Translations under genes and position numbers: made by a program | Shown here: positions 27,060 through 36,691 of the stretch, one piece after another | Layout: each line of letters begins with the position of its first letter | Position numbering within the stretch: the stretch's first letter is position 1 | Notes under the pieces: model-generated | Told to the model about the DNA's origin: nothing | Databases searched by the model: none | Seen by the model: only the letters and a program-made list of their open reading frames with translations | Assembly: GCF_014075995.1 (NCBI RefSeq) | Contig: NZ_CP055153.1 | Location: 3,100,001 to 3,164,000 of the forward strand | DNA length: 64,000 nucleotides | Direction: 5' to 3' | Source of the DNA: Adhaeribacter radiodurans | GTDB lineage: Bacteria; Bacteroidota; Bacteroidia; Cytophagales; Hymenobacteraceae

Positions 27060-29516
27060 TCAATCAAACTTAAATATTACTTTACCTTCTTCGTTAAGCT
27101 TCAATACAGCCTCAAATTTATTTCCGGTTTTAGGCGACACAAATCCTTTTAGCTTGGGGGTTTTACCTTTAAGTAAAATATCCACCACATTTTTCTCCGA
27201 TAGAGTTTTACCCGCAATGGCAAATGGCACTAAAAACGAGCAACCTTCCCGGAACCGACTGCAACCATATGCCGAATTACCTTTTAAAACTTTACCTATT
27301 CGGCATTTCGGGCATTTTTCGAATGGGTCAGTAGCCGGCTTTTTATCTGTTGGTAGTGCTTTTAAACTTAAATTATCATCCAGAATTAAATAGACATCAG
27401 TTTTACCAGCCTGATCTGGTATAACAAATCCTTTCAAAACCGGACTTTTACCTTTCGCTAATAAGGTTTGAATAGCTTTAGCCGGAATTTCTTTTTCCCC
27501 GAACGTAAGGGGTAACCGAAAAGAACACCCATCTTTCCAGCGGGAACAGCCGTAAGCCTGGCTCCCTTTTAATATATGCCCCGTTTTACAGGCCGGACAA
27601 AGACCAAAGCCCGGTGTATTCTCCTTAGTTGCTTTGGTTTTTACTTTATTTTCGGTGGATTTGCTGGCGCTTGGTTTTGTAGTAGTTTCGGGAGTGGAAA
27701 CGGGTTTTGGCTCAATGGCCATTACGGTACGGTCGCTTTTTACCTCCCGCACCATTTCATCTACTAAATTTTTTAATTCGGTTAAGAAAGCCGCCGGCGA
27801 AAAATCCCCATTCTCAATCTGGCGCAATTTTTTTTCCCATTGCCCGGTTAACTCCGGTGATTTTAAAGTAGGGTTTTTAATAACTCCAATCAGGTCGATA
27901 CCCATTTGGGTGGGTAAAATCTTCTTTTTATCCTTCCGGATATATTCCCTTTTGAACAGCGTTTCGATAATAGCGGCCCGGGTAGAAGGCCGGCCAATGC
28001 CATTTTCTTTTAGTACTTCTTTTAGTTCTTCGTCTTCTATTTGTTTACCGGCGGTTTCCATGGTGCGCAACAAGGTAGCCTCGGTATATTCCTTGGGCGG
28101 ACTGGTCATTTTTCGATCCAGCATAGGTTGGTGCGGTCCATGTTCCCCTTTTACAAAGGTAGGTAGTACGGCATTTTCTTCTTCTTTTTCTTCGGAGTTG
28201 GCCTCGGTGGGCGTTTTCTTCGTTTCTTCTTCTTTGCCGTATATTACCCTCCAGCCCGGCTCTAAAATTTGCCGGCCTTTGGCCCGGAAAGTATGTTTGG
28301 CGGCCTCGCCGGTTACCGTAGTGTTGCTCACAATACAATCCGGGTAAAAAGCAGCCAGAAAACGTTTCACAATGCTATCGTACACACCGGCTTCGGGGCC
28401 ATATAAATTATTGGCGGCGGCTCCCGTTGGAATAATAGCGTGGTGGTCGGTAACTTTGTTATTGTTAAATACTTTGGCGGTTTTCCGGATTTTGGCTTGC
28501 AACAAAGGTTCCGTTAAAGTCCGGTAAGCCGATAAGCCTTGCAGAATACCTGGAATTTTGGGGTACATATCGTCGGGTAAAAAAGTGGTATCTACGCGCG
28601 GATAGGTAACTACTTTTTTCTCGTATAAACTTTGTACCGTTTTCAAGGTTTCGTCTGCCGATAAACCCATTTTATTGTTGCACTCAATCTGCAACGAAGT
28701 TAAATCGAACAAGCGGGGCGGACTCTCAACGGCTTTTTTCGTTTCAATGTCGGTAATGGTTAGTTCTTCCTGCTTTATTGCTTCCAGAATAACCTGCCCT
28801 TTTTCTTCCTGCAAAAATTTTCCGGCCGTGCTGGCAAAAATTGTTTCGCGGTAAATGGTTTTTAATTCCCAGAAAGGCTCCGGCTTAAAATTCTGAATTT
28901 CGTGGTACCGGTTAACAATCATGGCCAGGGTAGGCGTTTGCACCCGCCCCAAAGATAGTAATTGCCGGCCCTGCGCGTACTTAATTGTAAACAAACGGGT
29001 AGCATTCATGCCCAGCAGCCAATCGCCGATGGCCCGGCTTTTACCCGCCTGGTAAAGCAAATCAAACTCCGAACCTTCTTTTAAATTTTGAAAACCCTGC
29101 CGGATCGCTTCTTCGGTGAGCGACGAAATCCAGAGGCGTTTAAATGGTTTCCGGTACTTGGCTTCGGTAAGTACCCAACGTTGAATTACTTCCCCCTCCT
29201 GGCCCGCATCGCCGCAATTAATAACCAGAGTAGCCGTTTCGAGCAGTTTTTTTATAACTTTAAATTGTTGCTCCACGCCTTTGTTTTGCAGTAATTTAAT
29301 GCCAAAATTTTCCGGTATCATGGGCAGTTCGTGGATGCTCCAGCGCTTCCATTCGGGGCGGTAATCTTCGGGTTCGCGTAACTGGCAAAAATGCCCGAAG
29401 GTCCAGGTTACCTGGTAACCATTCCCTTCAAAATAACCATCCTTTTTACTTTTAGCGCCAATTACCTGCGCTATTTCGCGGGCAACACTGGGCTTTTCGG
29501 CAATACAAACTTTCAA
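27060..29516 (-). CDS. topB: DNA topoisomerase III
   Basis: This 818-residue type IA topoisomerase opens with the Toprim segment MKVCIAEKPSVAREIAQVIG and has the conserved LSLGRVQTPTLAMIV. The active-site Tyr305 is in VTYPRVDT, followed by IGRPSTRAAIIETL. The C-terminus carries two repeated cysteine modules, CPACKTGHILKGSQAYGCSR and CPKCRIGKVLKGNSAYGCSR, like topoisomerase zinc ribbons. It relaxes or decatenates single-stranded regions during replication and recombination. A Lys/Thr-rich linker precedes the cysteine modules. TopB of this form is frequent in Bacteroidota, sometimes on mobile elements, but no such context is seen here. Confidence 0.95.
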   Translation of the reverse strand: MKVCIAEKPSVAREIAQVIGAKSKKDGYFEGNGYQVTWTFGHFCQLREPEDYRPEWKRWSIHELPMIPENFGIKLLQNKGVEQQFKVIKKLLETATLVINCGDAGQEGEVIQRWVLTEAKYRKPFKRLWISSLTEEAIRQGFQNLKEGSEFDLLYQAGKSRAIGDWLLGMNATRLFTIKYAQGRQLLSLGRVQTPTLAMIVNRYHEIQNFKPEPFWELKTIYRETIFASTAGKFLQEEKGQVILEAIKQEELTITDIETKKAVESPPRLFDLTSLQIECNNKMGLSADETLKTVQSLYEKKVVTYPRVDTTFLPDDMYPKIPGILQGLSAYRTLTEPLLQAKIRKTAKVFNNNKVTDHHAIIPTGAAANNLYGPEAGVYDSIVKRFLAAFYPDCIVSNTTVTGEAAKHTFRAKGRQILEPGWRVIYGKEEETKKTPTEANSEEKEEENAVLPTFVKGEHGPHQPMLDRKMTSPPKEYTEATLLRTMETAGKQIEDEELKEVLKENGIGRPSTRAAIIETLFKREYIRKDKKKILPTQMGIDLIGVIKNPTLKSPELTGQWEKKLRQIENGDFSPAAFLTELKNLVDEMVREVKSDRTVMAIEPKPVSTPETTTKPSASKSTENKVKTKATKENTPGFGLCPACKTGHILKGSQAYGCSRWKDGCSFRLPLTFGEKEIPAKAIQTLLAKGKSPVLKGFVIPDQAGKTDVYLILDDNLSLKALPTDKKPATDPFEKCPKCRIGKVLKGNSAYGCSRFREGCSFLVPFAIAGKTLSEKNVVDILLKGKTPKLKGFVSPKTGNKFEAVLKLNEEGKVIFKFD

Positions 29517-29906
29517 CTTTTAGCTTTCTGGTAACACAATCGCGGGTAACTATCATCAAAATTACACTTTCTGCAGCATTTTCCTTTGATTTTTATTTCC
29601 ATTTTGCGCAAAGAGTAACTGATAAATATTTCGATAAAAACTGTAATTGAAGCTGGTACAATTTTACCCTACCTGCCTAAAAATACTGAATTATCAGTAT
29701 TGCATAACTTGCTCAAATAAACTAACATGCGCCCGCATAGGCCGCATTTTAAAATTGTTGGTTGAAGGGTATTTTAATAAATAGAAATAGTAAAAAACTT
29801 TCCTTATTGTTTAGCAGACAACCGGAAGTGCTTCTTTAACTTCTTGTTACAGATTTCATTAAAAATATTCAAGTGTATTATTTATAAAACCCTAAAACGA
29901 ATCGAT
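29517..29906. other. Divergent intergenic region
   Basis: About 390 AT-rich bases between topB (leftward) and the ABM-like gene (rightward). It must carry both promoters. No dyad or RNA gene was recognised. Confidence 0.4.
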
Positions 29907-30263
29907 ATGAGTAATCAAGTGCAATATACCGTGGAGCTTACAATTGCGGAAGGTAAAATGGAGGCGTTCAGGAAAATTATTGATTCCTTCCGGGAAGCTA
30001 TTCAAAACCATGAGCCAGACACCAACGCTTTTCAGATTTACTTTAACCAGGACGAAACTAAAGCGTATTTGGTAGAGTCGTTTAAAAGTTCAGAGGCAGT
30101 GTTAGCTCATTTTGCCAATGTTGGGCCAATGTTACCTGAACTCCTGGCGGTTGCACCTATTACCCGTTTAGATGTTTTTGGCAATTTAACCAAAGAGACA
30201 GAAGAAGCGGTGAAACATTTAGGAGCTAACATTTATAAATATCATGCAGGCTTTATCCGATAA
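29907..30263 (+). CDS. Antibiotic biosynthesis monooxygenase (ABM)-like protein
   Basis: I choose ATG 29907 (MSNQVQYTVELTIAEG) over the upstream in-frame ATG 29844, which would add 21 residues with no domain match. The 118-residue product has the ABM ferredoxin-like pattern: a first strand YTVELTIAEGK, an amphipathic helix, FQIYFNQDETKAYLVESF, and a helix with HFAN. ABM proteins include quinol monooxygenases and small dimeric stress proteins. The substrate cannot be assigned. Confidence 0.75.
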   Translation: MSNQVQYTVELTIAEGKMEAFRKIIDSFREAIQNHEPDTNAFQIYFNQDETKAYLVESFKSSEAVLAHFANVGPMLPELLAVAPITRLDVFGNLTKETEEAVKHLGANIYKYHAGFIR

Positions 30264-30387
30264 TAACTTGTTTTATATAGAATAGCCGCCACTATCTTTA
30301 CGCGTACAACTTTAGCTCCCGGCTTTATGTCTGGAAGTTATACTCAGCGCCATTTATTTGTGTAACCTATTCTGGTAGTTGAAGCAA

Positions 30388-30912
30388 CTATAACTGGTTA
30401 TTTTCTTTTGCCTTCATAAAATCTTCCTTGTCGAAAATTTTAATACCGAACCGGATAGGGGTGTCGTAAGTCATTAGGCTAAAAACGAAAGTATTATTAG
30501 CGTAATCTGTGTAAGATGAAAGGGAACTTACTCCTTTTAATTCATTTCCGGTTTCTATTCTACTCATTTTATATCGCTTAATCTTTTTATGTATTCGGGT
30601 TAAAGCTTTTAGGTTAAAGTAATTATATAATATTCGGGATGAACTTTTAGGTAAGTAGTAGAGAACACACCAAGCCTCCGCTCCTTTCTCCATATTTCCT
30701 ACCTCTACCGGATTATAAGCCCACACTGCCTTTCCCATGAAGTCGGCTGTGGGAGCATTATTTATCATGAACAACCAGCCTTTTTTATGAAGCTTTTCCG
30801 TTATTTCATTTTGTTGCATTCGCTGGAATTTTAATAACTGCTTTAGGCTAAGATTCTGGGCACCACTTGACAGAGAGCAAAAGCATAAAAAAGCAATGAG
30901 TAATCGTTTCAT
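30388..30912 (-). CDS. Small secreted protein of unknown function
   Basis: This 174-residue protein has a signal peptide cut near residue 18 (SSGAQ). The mature part starts with a Gln-rich helix and has aromatic segments such as KKGWLFMINNAP and AEAWCVLYYLP. It is probably periplasmic or surface-exposed. I do not recognise the family. It is a single gene, leftward, between the ABM-like gene and hrpB. Confidence 0.6.
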   Translation of the reverse strand: MKRLLIAFLCFCSLSSGAQNLSLKQLLKFQRMQQNEITEKLHKKGWLFMINNAPTADFMGKAVWAYNPVEVGNMEKGAEAWCVLYYLPKSSSRILYNYFNLKALTRIHKKIKRYKMSRIETGNELKGVSSLSSYTDYANNTFVFSLMTYDTPIRFGIKIFDKEDFMKAKENNQL

Positions 30913-31132
30913 GTAAATTTTAAATAAGAAGCTGTTTCGCCTTTTATAAGTTTATCCATTATAGGGTTATTTCCGCAACAATTAATTGGTTGCAAGCTCC
31001 TTTAAGATAGTGAGGACACCACCTTAGGCAACTTTTTTACTTTTTTTATATTATTAAATTTATAATTGTTAAACAGCTATTAAGATAACTAAGGAAAGAG
31101 ACGAATTAAATGATAAAGGATGAGTTAGGGAA

Positions 31133-31166
31133 AAAGCCACCCTCCTAATGTAGGAGGAGTGGTTGT
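31133..31166 (-). terminator. Rho-independent terminator for hrpB
   Basis: On the minus strand the hairpin ACCACTCCTCCTA / TAGGAGGGTGGC (one bulged base) is followed by a T5 run (plus-strand AAAAA near 31131). It lies about 55 bases past the hrpB stop. Confidence 0.65.
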
Positions 31167-31221
31167 TTTCCTATTAAAGGTGCGAGTGAAAATGAATAAT
31201 TAATTTTGTCCAGGTACTTAT

Positions 31222-33666
31222 TTACCTAAGCAGCCAATTTACCTTAGGGAATTTTTCATTTAACATAATTTTCAAACTTGGATACTCTTCCCGCCAGAAT
31301 TTACTTAAGTCTGATACAACTACTAATGGCTTTAAATCCGGCGTAAGTAAGTGCAGCTCTACGGACATCTCTCCTTCGTCTATTAGTGGTTGCTCGTGCC
31401 AACTTAATACATCCTGTAACCGGATTTCTAAAACGGGCGGGGCACCGTTGGCAAAATATTCCAGTTCCATGGTTGAACCATCGGGTAAAGTAATTTCGGC
31501 GGGAGCTAAACTATTTAACCGCGCCTGCAACTCCGCATCTAAAAAACCGGCTAAAATCAACAATAAATCTATCTGAAATAAATCCTCCGGCACTTCCACA
31601 TTTACTAAATACGGTTTAATCCACTCCCCATTCGTAGCCAGCAAGGTAGGCGTGCTCACGTCAGGCCAGGATTCCTGGGGGCGCCATTTGCGGAGACTGA
31701 GTACGCGGTTTTGCCATTGGTTTACGGCTTCCGAAAAGTTTAGCAGTTCCTCGCCTTCGCGTTTCAGGGCATCTGAAATAGCGGCGGGACGGTGTTTGTC
31801 GTCGGGCGTAGGTAAAGGTTTGCGTTGCAGCACAATGGAGCCGATGCGTAAATCCGAGGAAGCGGTGAGTTCGCCGTCGGTGGTGTCCCAGGTAATGGTT
31901 TCCTGCTTTTTTACGAGTGGGGCCAAATCTTTGGGGTTGAGCGGCGATGCTAGGAATATTTTACCCATGCCTTGGCGGGCATCCAGTTTGGCTACGGCCA
32001 GCCAGGGATCGTGGGCCAGGTCGTCGCGGTGACCGGCCTGGGCGTATTTGCCGTTAGCCAGCTGGAACTGCGCGTTGTTGCCGGGGCGGGCGCAGGCAAT
32101 GCGCTCGGGGTAGCAATACGCCAGCAGCACGCCCGTTTCGTAAGGGTCTACAGCTCCGTTATCGGGTGTTATTTCGAACATCCGGCGGTACTGGGTGGCT
32201 ATTTTTTCTATTTTCTTCAGGCCTTTGCCGCCTACGTTTTCCTGGCGGTAGCGGCTCAAAGCTTCAATCCGTAGATTTATATCAATGCCGGCATCGCGGG
32301 GCAGCGGGTCGCGCTCTTCCAGGATGGCGGCAATATCGGTAGCTAAAGTTAGTTGGTCACTTTCCTCGGCGGCTAACAGCATGTGGGCAATGCGCGGGTG
32401 CGTGGGCAGCGCGTGCATTTTGCGGCCGTGTTCGGTTATGCGGCCGTGCTCCAGGGCATTGAGCTGGTGCAGGGTTTCGGTGGCTTGCAGCAAGGCGGCT
32501 TTGGGCGGCGGACTAAGCCAGGTAAGCTGGTTTATATCGATAATGCCCCACGATGCCATGTCCAGCACCAGCGAGGCCAGGTCAGCTTCCAGGATTTCGG
32601 GGGTACGGTGCGGCGCGAGGCGGGCGTGGGTGGCTTCGGTCCAGAGGCGGTACGCGGTACCGGGGCCTAACCTACCGGCCCGGCCGGCGCGCTGGTCGGC
32701 GGCGTCTTTGCTGATTTGCACGGTTTCCAATCGCGACAAGCCGGAGTTGGGGTCGAAGCGACTGGTTTTGCCGTAACCGCAATCTACCACCACAGACACG
32801 CCCTCAATGGTTAAACTGGTTTCGGCAATAGAGGTCGCCAGCACCACTTTGCGGCGGCCGTTGCGGTCGGGCATAATGGCAGCGTATTGCTTGTTGGGCG
32901 GCAGCATGCCAAACAACGGATGAATAACAATTTCGCGGGAAAGCTGGCGGCGCAGCAGGCCTTCTACTTTTTTAATGTCGCCTTCGCCGGGCAGAAACAC
33001 CAGCACATCGCCGGCTTTTTCGCGGAGGGCGCGCTGCACGGTGCGGGCGGTCAGGTCGGGCAGCAGCGATTCGTCCAGGTCGCCGGTGTAAATAATTTCT
33101 ACGGGGTATTGCCGCCCCTCGCTTTGCACCACCGGGGCGTTCAGTAAACCCGACAGCGAGGGCATATCCAGCGTGGCCGACATCACGAGCAATCGCAAAT
33201 CGGGCCGGCGGGTGCGCTGGGCTTCGCGGCTCAGAGCCATGGCTACATCGGCGTGGATACTGCGCTCGTGAAATTCATCGAATATTACCAGCCCTACTCC
33301 GGCCAGAGCATTATTGGAGTGCAGCATGCGGGTTAAAATGCCTTCGGTTACTACCTCTATGCGGGTTTGCGCGGATGTGCGGTTCTCGAAGCGGATGCGG
33401 TAGCCTACCGTTTGCCCCAGTTCTTCGCCGAGCAAAAAACTCATGCGCTCGGCAATGGTGCGGGCCGCTAAACGCCGGGGCTCCAGCATAATTATTTTCT
33501 GGTTAGCCAGCCAGGGTTCGTTTAGCAAAGCCAGCGGCAACAAGGTACTTTTACCGGCTCCCGGCGGCGCCTGTACAATCAGCGTGTTACGGGCGGCAAG
33601 GTGTTCTATTACGTCCGGGATTATTTCCCGAACGGGTAAATCTATGGTGAAGGGGTTGAAAGGCAA
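31222..33666 (-). CDS. hrpB: ATP-dependent RNA helicase HrpB
   Basis: This 814-residue DEAH-box helicase has the P-loop APPGAGKST (33-41), DEFH Walker B (130-133), motif III SATLD near 164 and motif VI QRAGRAGR. The HA2-like region and the HrpB-specific C-terminal domain follow. The full length matches HrpB (about 800-840). HrpB is a non-essential DExH helicase, and its RNA target is not well defined. The central part of the gene is visibly much richer in G and C than the neighbouring genes and than its own 3' end. Confidence 0.93.
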   Translation of the reverse strand: MPFNPFTIDLPVREIIPDVIEHLAARNTLIVQAPPGAGKSTLLPLALLNEPWLANQKIIMLEPRRLAARTIAERMSFLLGEELGQTVGYRIRFENRTSAQTRIEVVTEGILTRMLHSNNALAGVGLVIFDEFHERSIHADVAMALSREAQRTRRPDLRLLVMSATLDMPSLSGLLNAPVVQSEGRQYPVEIIYTGDLDESLLPDLTARTVQRALREKAGDVLVFLPGEGDIKKVEGLLRRQLSREIVIHPLFGMLPPNKQYAAIMPDRNGRRKVVLATSIAETSLTIEGVSVVVDCGYGKTSRFDPNSGLSRLETVQISKDAADQRAGRAGRLGPGTAYRLWTEATHARLAPHRTPEILEADLASLVLDMASWGIIDINQLTWLSPPPKAALLQATETLHQLNALEHGRITEHGRKMHALPTHPRIAHMLLAAEESDQLTLATDIAAILEERDPLPRDAGIDINLRIEALSRYRQENVGGKGLKKIEKIATQYRRMFEITPDNGAVDPYETGVLLAYCYPERIACARPGNNAQFQLANGKYAQAGHRDDLAHDPWLAVAKLDARQGMGKIFLASPLNPKDLAPLVKKQETITWDTTDGELTASSDLRIGSIVLQRKPLPTPDDKHRPAAISDALKREGEELLNFSEAVNQWQNRVLSLRKWRPQESWPDVSTPTLLATNGEWIKPYLVNVEVPEDLFQIDLLLILAGFLDAELQARLNSLAPAEITLPDGSTMELEYFANGAPPVLEIRLQDVLSWHEQPLIDEGEMSVELHLLTPDLKPLVVVSDLSKFWREEYPSLKIMLNEKFPKVNWLLR

Positions 33667-33764
33667 GGTAATTTTAAAAAGTTATTATCAAAGTTAAAAA
33701 TTAATAAATGGAGAATACTGTACTGATAATAAATTGATTATATTTTGTTCAATAATAATTTACT

Positions 33765-35030
33765 ATGGAAAATTCTTCTCAAGAAAATAACAAATTAGAT
33801 GAATATTTTAAAATTTTGAATGATTACCATCGACTTCTTTTACTTTTGGCTGCTGCCATTCTCATCTTTGCTTTGTCTCCTGATGAAGCAAAAATATATG
33901 AAGATGCAATGTTAGAATTAAAGGATTTTATGACCTATAGCGAAAGAGATAAGATTAAAGGTTACTTAGATTATCTTGACCATGTAGCAGTTGAAAGAGC
34001 TATAGATATAAAAATTATGGAAACCCTTCAGGAAATCGTTGGTAAAGAGGGAATATCAGGAGTTGTTTATATGAATGAAGACTTTATAACTAATGAAAAA
34101 AAAGGAATAAAGTTATTAGCTGACCTGAAAGGTCTTGATGAAGACAAATTGAATACTATCTCAGAAGGTACTATCGCAGAAATCGGACGACGACTATCAA
34201 ATTACCCTGATTTTTATTTTTTTGAACCTGATATGAGTGAAATGAAAAAGACACTTTATAAAAGAGGGTTTCCAGATACAATAAAAGCAGGTTATATCCT
34301 AACAGATTTTAGATTAGATAACAGTGAAAATGGAATAGAAGACCAATCTAGTATGGTTGGACTATTACTTAATGGAATATCAAAATACTCGGCAGAATTT
34401 AGATCAATAGAAAACAAACCAAGTATTTACCTTACTGGTAGTATTAGAGGCAATCTAGTAAAACAAAAAGTAAAGACTATTGCTGAATGGATAGAAGAAA
34501 GAGATACTTCAAAAACAATTGAACCATTTGTGCAAAACAGTATAGTATTTCCTAAATTAAGACAAGTATGGGGGGATGTAATGAACAAATCACCTCAAGA
34601 AGCATATTTTGTATTACAGGGAAAATGGGAAGAAAAAAAAGCTAACGAAGAACTTACAGTTTTTGAATTGCATTTTCCACAAAATTTGGTCCTTATAGGA
34701 TGTCCTTTAGTTCTATTTTTATTTCTCTTATACTATTTATCACATTTAAGCATTGTCCTAGAAAACTTAAGATTAGAAAAAGTACAAAAAAGAAGATTTT
34801 CTTATCCTTGGATTGGTTTGTATAAAGGGAACATCAATACTATTTTAGTATTGTTTTCTGTTTGGTTACTTCCATCATTTTCTATAATAGCCCTATTTAT
34901 ACGGCTAAAAGCATCTTGGAATTTGGATTTATTTATAGCAGCATTTTTAGGGTTAGGGATAATAATTTTATGTCCTTTTATATTTTGGAATATAAGAGAA
35001 ATAAAGAAATATTATTCTTTGATTAGCTAA
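33765..35030 (+). CDS. Membrane protein of unknown function, AT-rich
   Basis: This 421-residue protein has one N-terminal helix (about 24-42), a long soluble, charged middle (about 50-300) and three C-terminal helices (about 308-333, 357-379 and 387-408). The soluble part is therefore likely on one face of the membrane, between the helices. I recognise no domain. The base composition is far more AT-rich than the chromosomal genes on either side, which suggests acquisition by transfer. It diverges from hrpB and opens the accessory region. Confidence 0.7.
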   Translation: MENSSQENNKLDEYFKILNDYHRLLLLLAAAILIFALSPDEAKIYEDAMLELKDFMTYSERDKIKGYLDYLDHVAVERAIDIKIMETLQEIVGKEGISGVVYMNEDFITNEKKGIKLLADLKGLDEDKLNTISEGTIAEIGRRLSNYPDFYFFEPDMSEMKKTLYKRGFPDTIKAGYILTDFRLDNSENGIEDQSSMVGLLLNGISKYSAEFRSIENKPSIYLTGSIRGNLVKQKVKTIAEWIEERDTSKTIEPFVQNSIVFPKLRQVWGDVMNKSPQEAYFVLQGKWEEKKANEELTVFELHFPQNLVLIGCPLVLFLFLLYYLSHLSIVLENLRLEKVQKRRFSYPWIGLYKGNINTILVLFSVWLLPSFSIIALFIRLKASWNLDLFIAAFLGLGIIILCPFIFWNIREIKKYYSLIS

Positions 35031-35217
35031 AATTTAATCTTCTCGTTTGATCAATAAGTAATAAGTGTTAGACTTTTAGTTAGCTTAGAATTTACTCATA
35101 ACTATTTCTAAGTTTAAACCCTACTACTTATCCACTTCTATGTTACTAATTCCCTCAAACTTAATTGATGATTAAAAATTTAAAAGTTTTTAATTTTATA
35201 AGGAATTAAACTAAACA

Positions 35218-35490
35218 TTACTTGTAATAATACCAACATTGCGCTACTTCACAAAATTGGTCTATGCCTTCGGTACCAAAAATGCGGTAAACAAGCCGAT
35301 GCTCGTCATTAATCCTGCAGGACTAAAAACCATTTATATTAGAGAGGAGTTCTGAGGATTTGCCTAACCCTTTAAAGGGAGTACGCCGGATAACTTGTAG
35401 CTATTCATTAATTCTATTTACAACAATCAGATCGGTGTTTTGTAAATTTAAGTATTCTTCCGAGGATTAGACCGTAAAAATATTATTCAT
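35218..35490 (-). pseudogene. yoeB: Remnant of YoeB/Txe-type toxin
   Basis: On the minus strand, a single frame of 91 codons from ATG 35490 to TAA 35218 keeps the YoeB layout: EEYLNLQNTD, then RRTPFKGLGK, and RINDEHRLVYRI near the C-terminal catalytic region. Three in-frame stops interrupt it, at codons 8 (TAA), 30 (TAG) and 56 (TAG). The last replaces the Trp of the usual GYWSRRIN. YoeB toxins are ribosome-dependent mRNA endonucleases, and this copy should be dead. No frameshift is needed to read it. It lies 1 base after the antitoxin remnant stop. Confidence 0.85.
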
Positions 35491-35491
35491 G

Positions 35492-35795
35492 TTACTGAGC
35501 TGTTCCGGGCTCTAAGGTTTCCAGTGGAAATGTTACCGATTTACCGGCATTTAATTGGGCTTGGATCTTCCAGTTTCAGACAATTAGCGGGCGAAGCAAG
35601 CAAATAATTAGTTTCCTGCAAACCAATATACTCTTTCAAAGAAATAATAACCACCGCATCATCATTAGTGTTATTACGCGGCACAATGATAAATTCTCTG
35701 GATTGAATCAATTCGTTGAAGTACGATTTAATGCAATGGCGCAAACTATTGATTGAAACAAACCTTATTGATGCAAAACAAATAATACTACACAA
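35492..35795 (-). pseudogene. yefM: Remnant of YefM/Phd-type antitoxin
   Basis: The first frame (35795 to 35541) reads SINSLRHCIKSYFNELIQSR, then IIVPRNNTNDDAVVIISLKE and ETNYLLASPAN, a good match to YefM antitoxins. Around 35563-35566 the frame breaks. In the next frame the normal C-terminus continues as QAQLNAGKSVTFPLE and stops at 35492, one base before the toxin ATG. YefM normally binds DNA and neutralises YoeB. The frameshift removes the proper toxin-binding tail. The N-terminal start is also unclear. Confidence 0.85.
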
Positions 35796-35943
35796 ATATT
35801 AACTAATACTTTGTTGTAAAATGTACCAAGTTAATTAGTTGATGGTACATTAAAGAGATGAAAAACATAAGACATTAGAATTCTTGCAGAATAAATTCAT
35901 AAAATATAAATATTTATTTCTAATATTAAAAAACATAAAATAC

Positions 35944-36198
35944 CTAAACCTTAATTTTTGAAGGTTTATTTGACTGTTCTAACCTAGTATTTAAATCTTT
36001 AATTTCATCCTTCATACTTTCAATCTTTTCATTTAACTCTTTAATTTTTTGATTTTGATCTTCTATTTTAGAATTCAAGTAATTATCTTTTTCTTTTAAA
36101 TCGATAATTTTATTATTTTGAAGATCTGTTTCTGGATTTACACATGAAGTAAAAAACAAGACACTAATTATATAGATAAAAATAAGTGTATAATTCAT
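35944..36198 (-). CDS. Small coiled-coil lipoprotein, fourth gene of the accessory operon
   Basis: This 84-residue protein has a signal and lipobox (LFFTSC, Cys near 19). The remainder is almost wholly a charged heptad-like coiled coil with repeated Lys/Glu/Asn (for example KIEDQNQKIKELNEKIES). It is probably an envelope lipoprotein that oligomerises. It starts 7 bases after the membrane-protein gene of the same operon. Its function is unknown, and its place in the operon suggests an envelope-facing partner. Confidence 0.7.
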   Translation of the reverse strand: MNYTLIFIYIISVLFFTSCVNPETDLQNNKIIDLKEKDNYLNSKIEDQNQKIKELNEKIESMKDEIKDLNTRLEQSNKPSKIKV

Positions 36199-36205
36199 AA
36201 ATAAT

Positions 36206-36691
36206 TTAAAAAATTAAGTTACTATGATCATTTACTTTAACAACTACTTCGTGAAACAATTTTAACTTAGTAGACCTGAACTGTGAAACATCAGAAGCTG
36301 TATTGTAAGTCAAACTTGTTAAATTATTACCAAGATAGTTGGAAATATAATGGTTGTCATTTTCTATTTGCGTTTGTAACTTTATAAAATCTCTTACAAT
36401 TTCATTACTATCCATGCTATAACGATTATCAATTATCTTTGTAATGGTATTCAATTTTGATATATTTACAACGAACTTTTTTTCAACGTCCTTTGGCATA
36501 ATTGGTTTTTCTAATTCGTCTAAAAAAACAATAATATCAGAATGCAGTTTAACCACCTCGTTCATAAAATAATCCTTAAGGCTTCTTGAATTAATTTGAT
36601 TTTTTTGAATAATAATCCCTAACCCAATTATTAGTATTGCATTTACAACAATATCAATAATTGCAATTAATTCTGAAACTTTAAACATCAT
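36206..36691 (-). CDS. Membrane-anchored protein, third gene of the accessory operon
   Basis: I choose ATG 36691 because it overlaps the stop of the upstream STAS-like gene in an ATGA arrangement, a typical sign of translational coupling. The longer frame begins at 36712. The protein of about 161 residues has one N-terminal membrane helix (about 7-30, IAIIDIVVNAILIIGLGIII). A helical soluble domain follows, rich in Asn, Lys and Ile (KLHSDIIVFLDELEKPI and onward). I recognise no family. It would place a helical domain at the inner membrane, next to the ATPase and STAS-like proteins. Confidence 0.68.
   Translation of the reverse strand: MMFKVSELIAIIDIVVNAILIIGLGIIIQKNQINSRSLKDYFMNEVVKLHSDIIVFLDELEKPIMPKDVEKKFVVNISKLNTITKIIDNRYSMDSNEIVRDFIKLQTQIENDNHYISNYLGNNLTSLTYNTASDVSQFRSTKLKLFHEVVVKVNDHSNLIF

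Noticed and set aside
27634-28347. 237-residue plus-strand open frame antisense to topB
   Set aside because: It lies wholly inside a strongly supported topB, is low in complexity (Ser/Phe-rich), and shows no domain; a shadow of biased codon use.
31652-32776. Overlapping plus-strand frames antisense to hrpB
   Set aside because: Shadows of a GC-rich gene; hrpB motifs are complete on the minus strand.
35541-35795. 84-residue minus-strand frame as an intact gene
   Set aside because: It is the N-terminal part of a frameshifted YefM-type antitoxin; the normal C-terminus continues in another frame.
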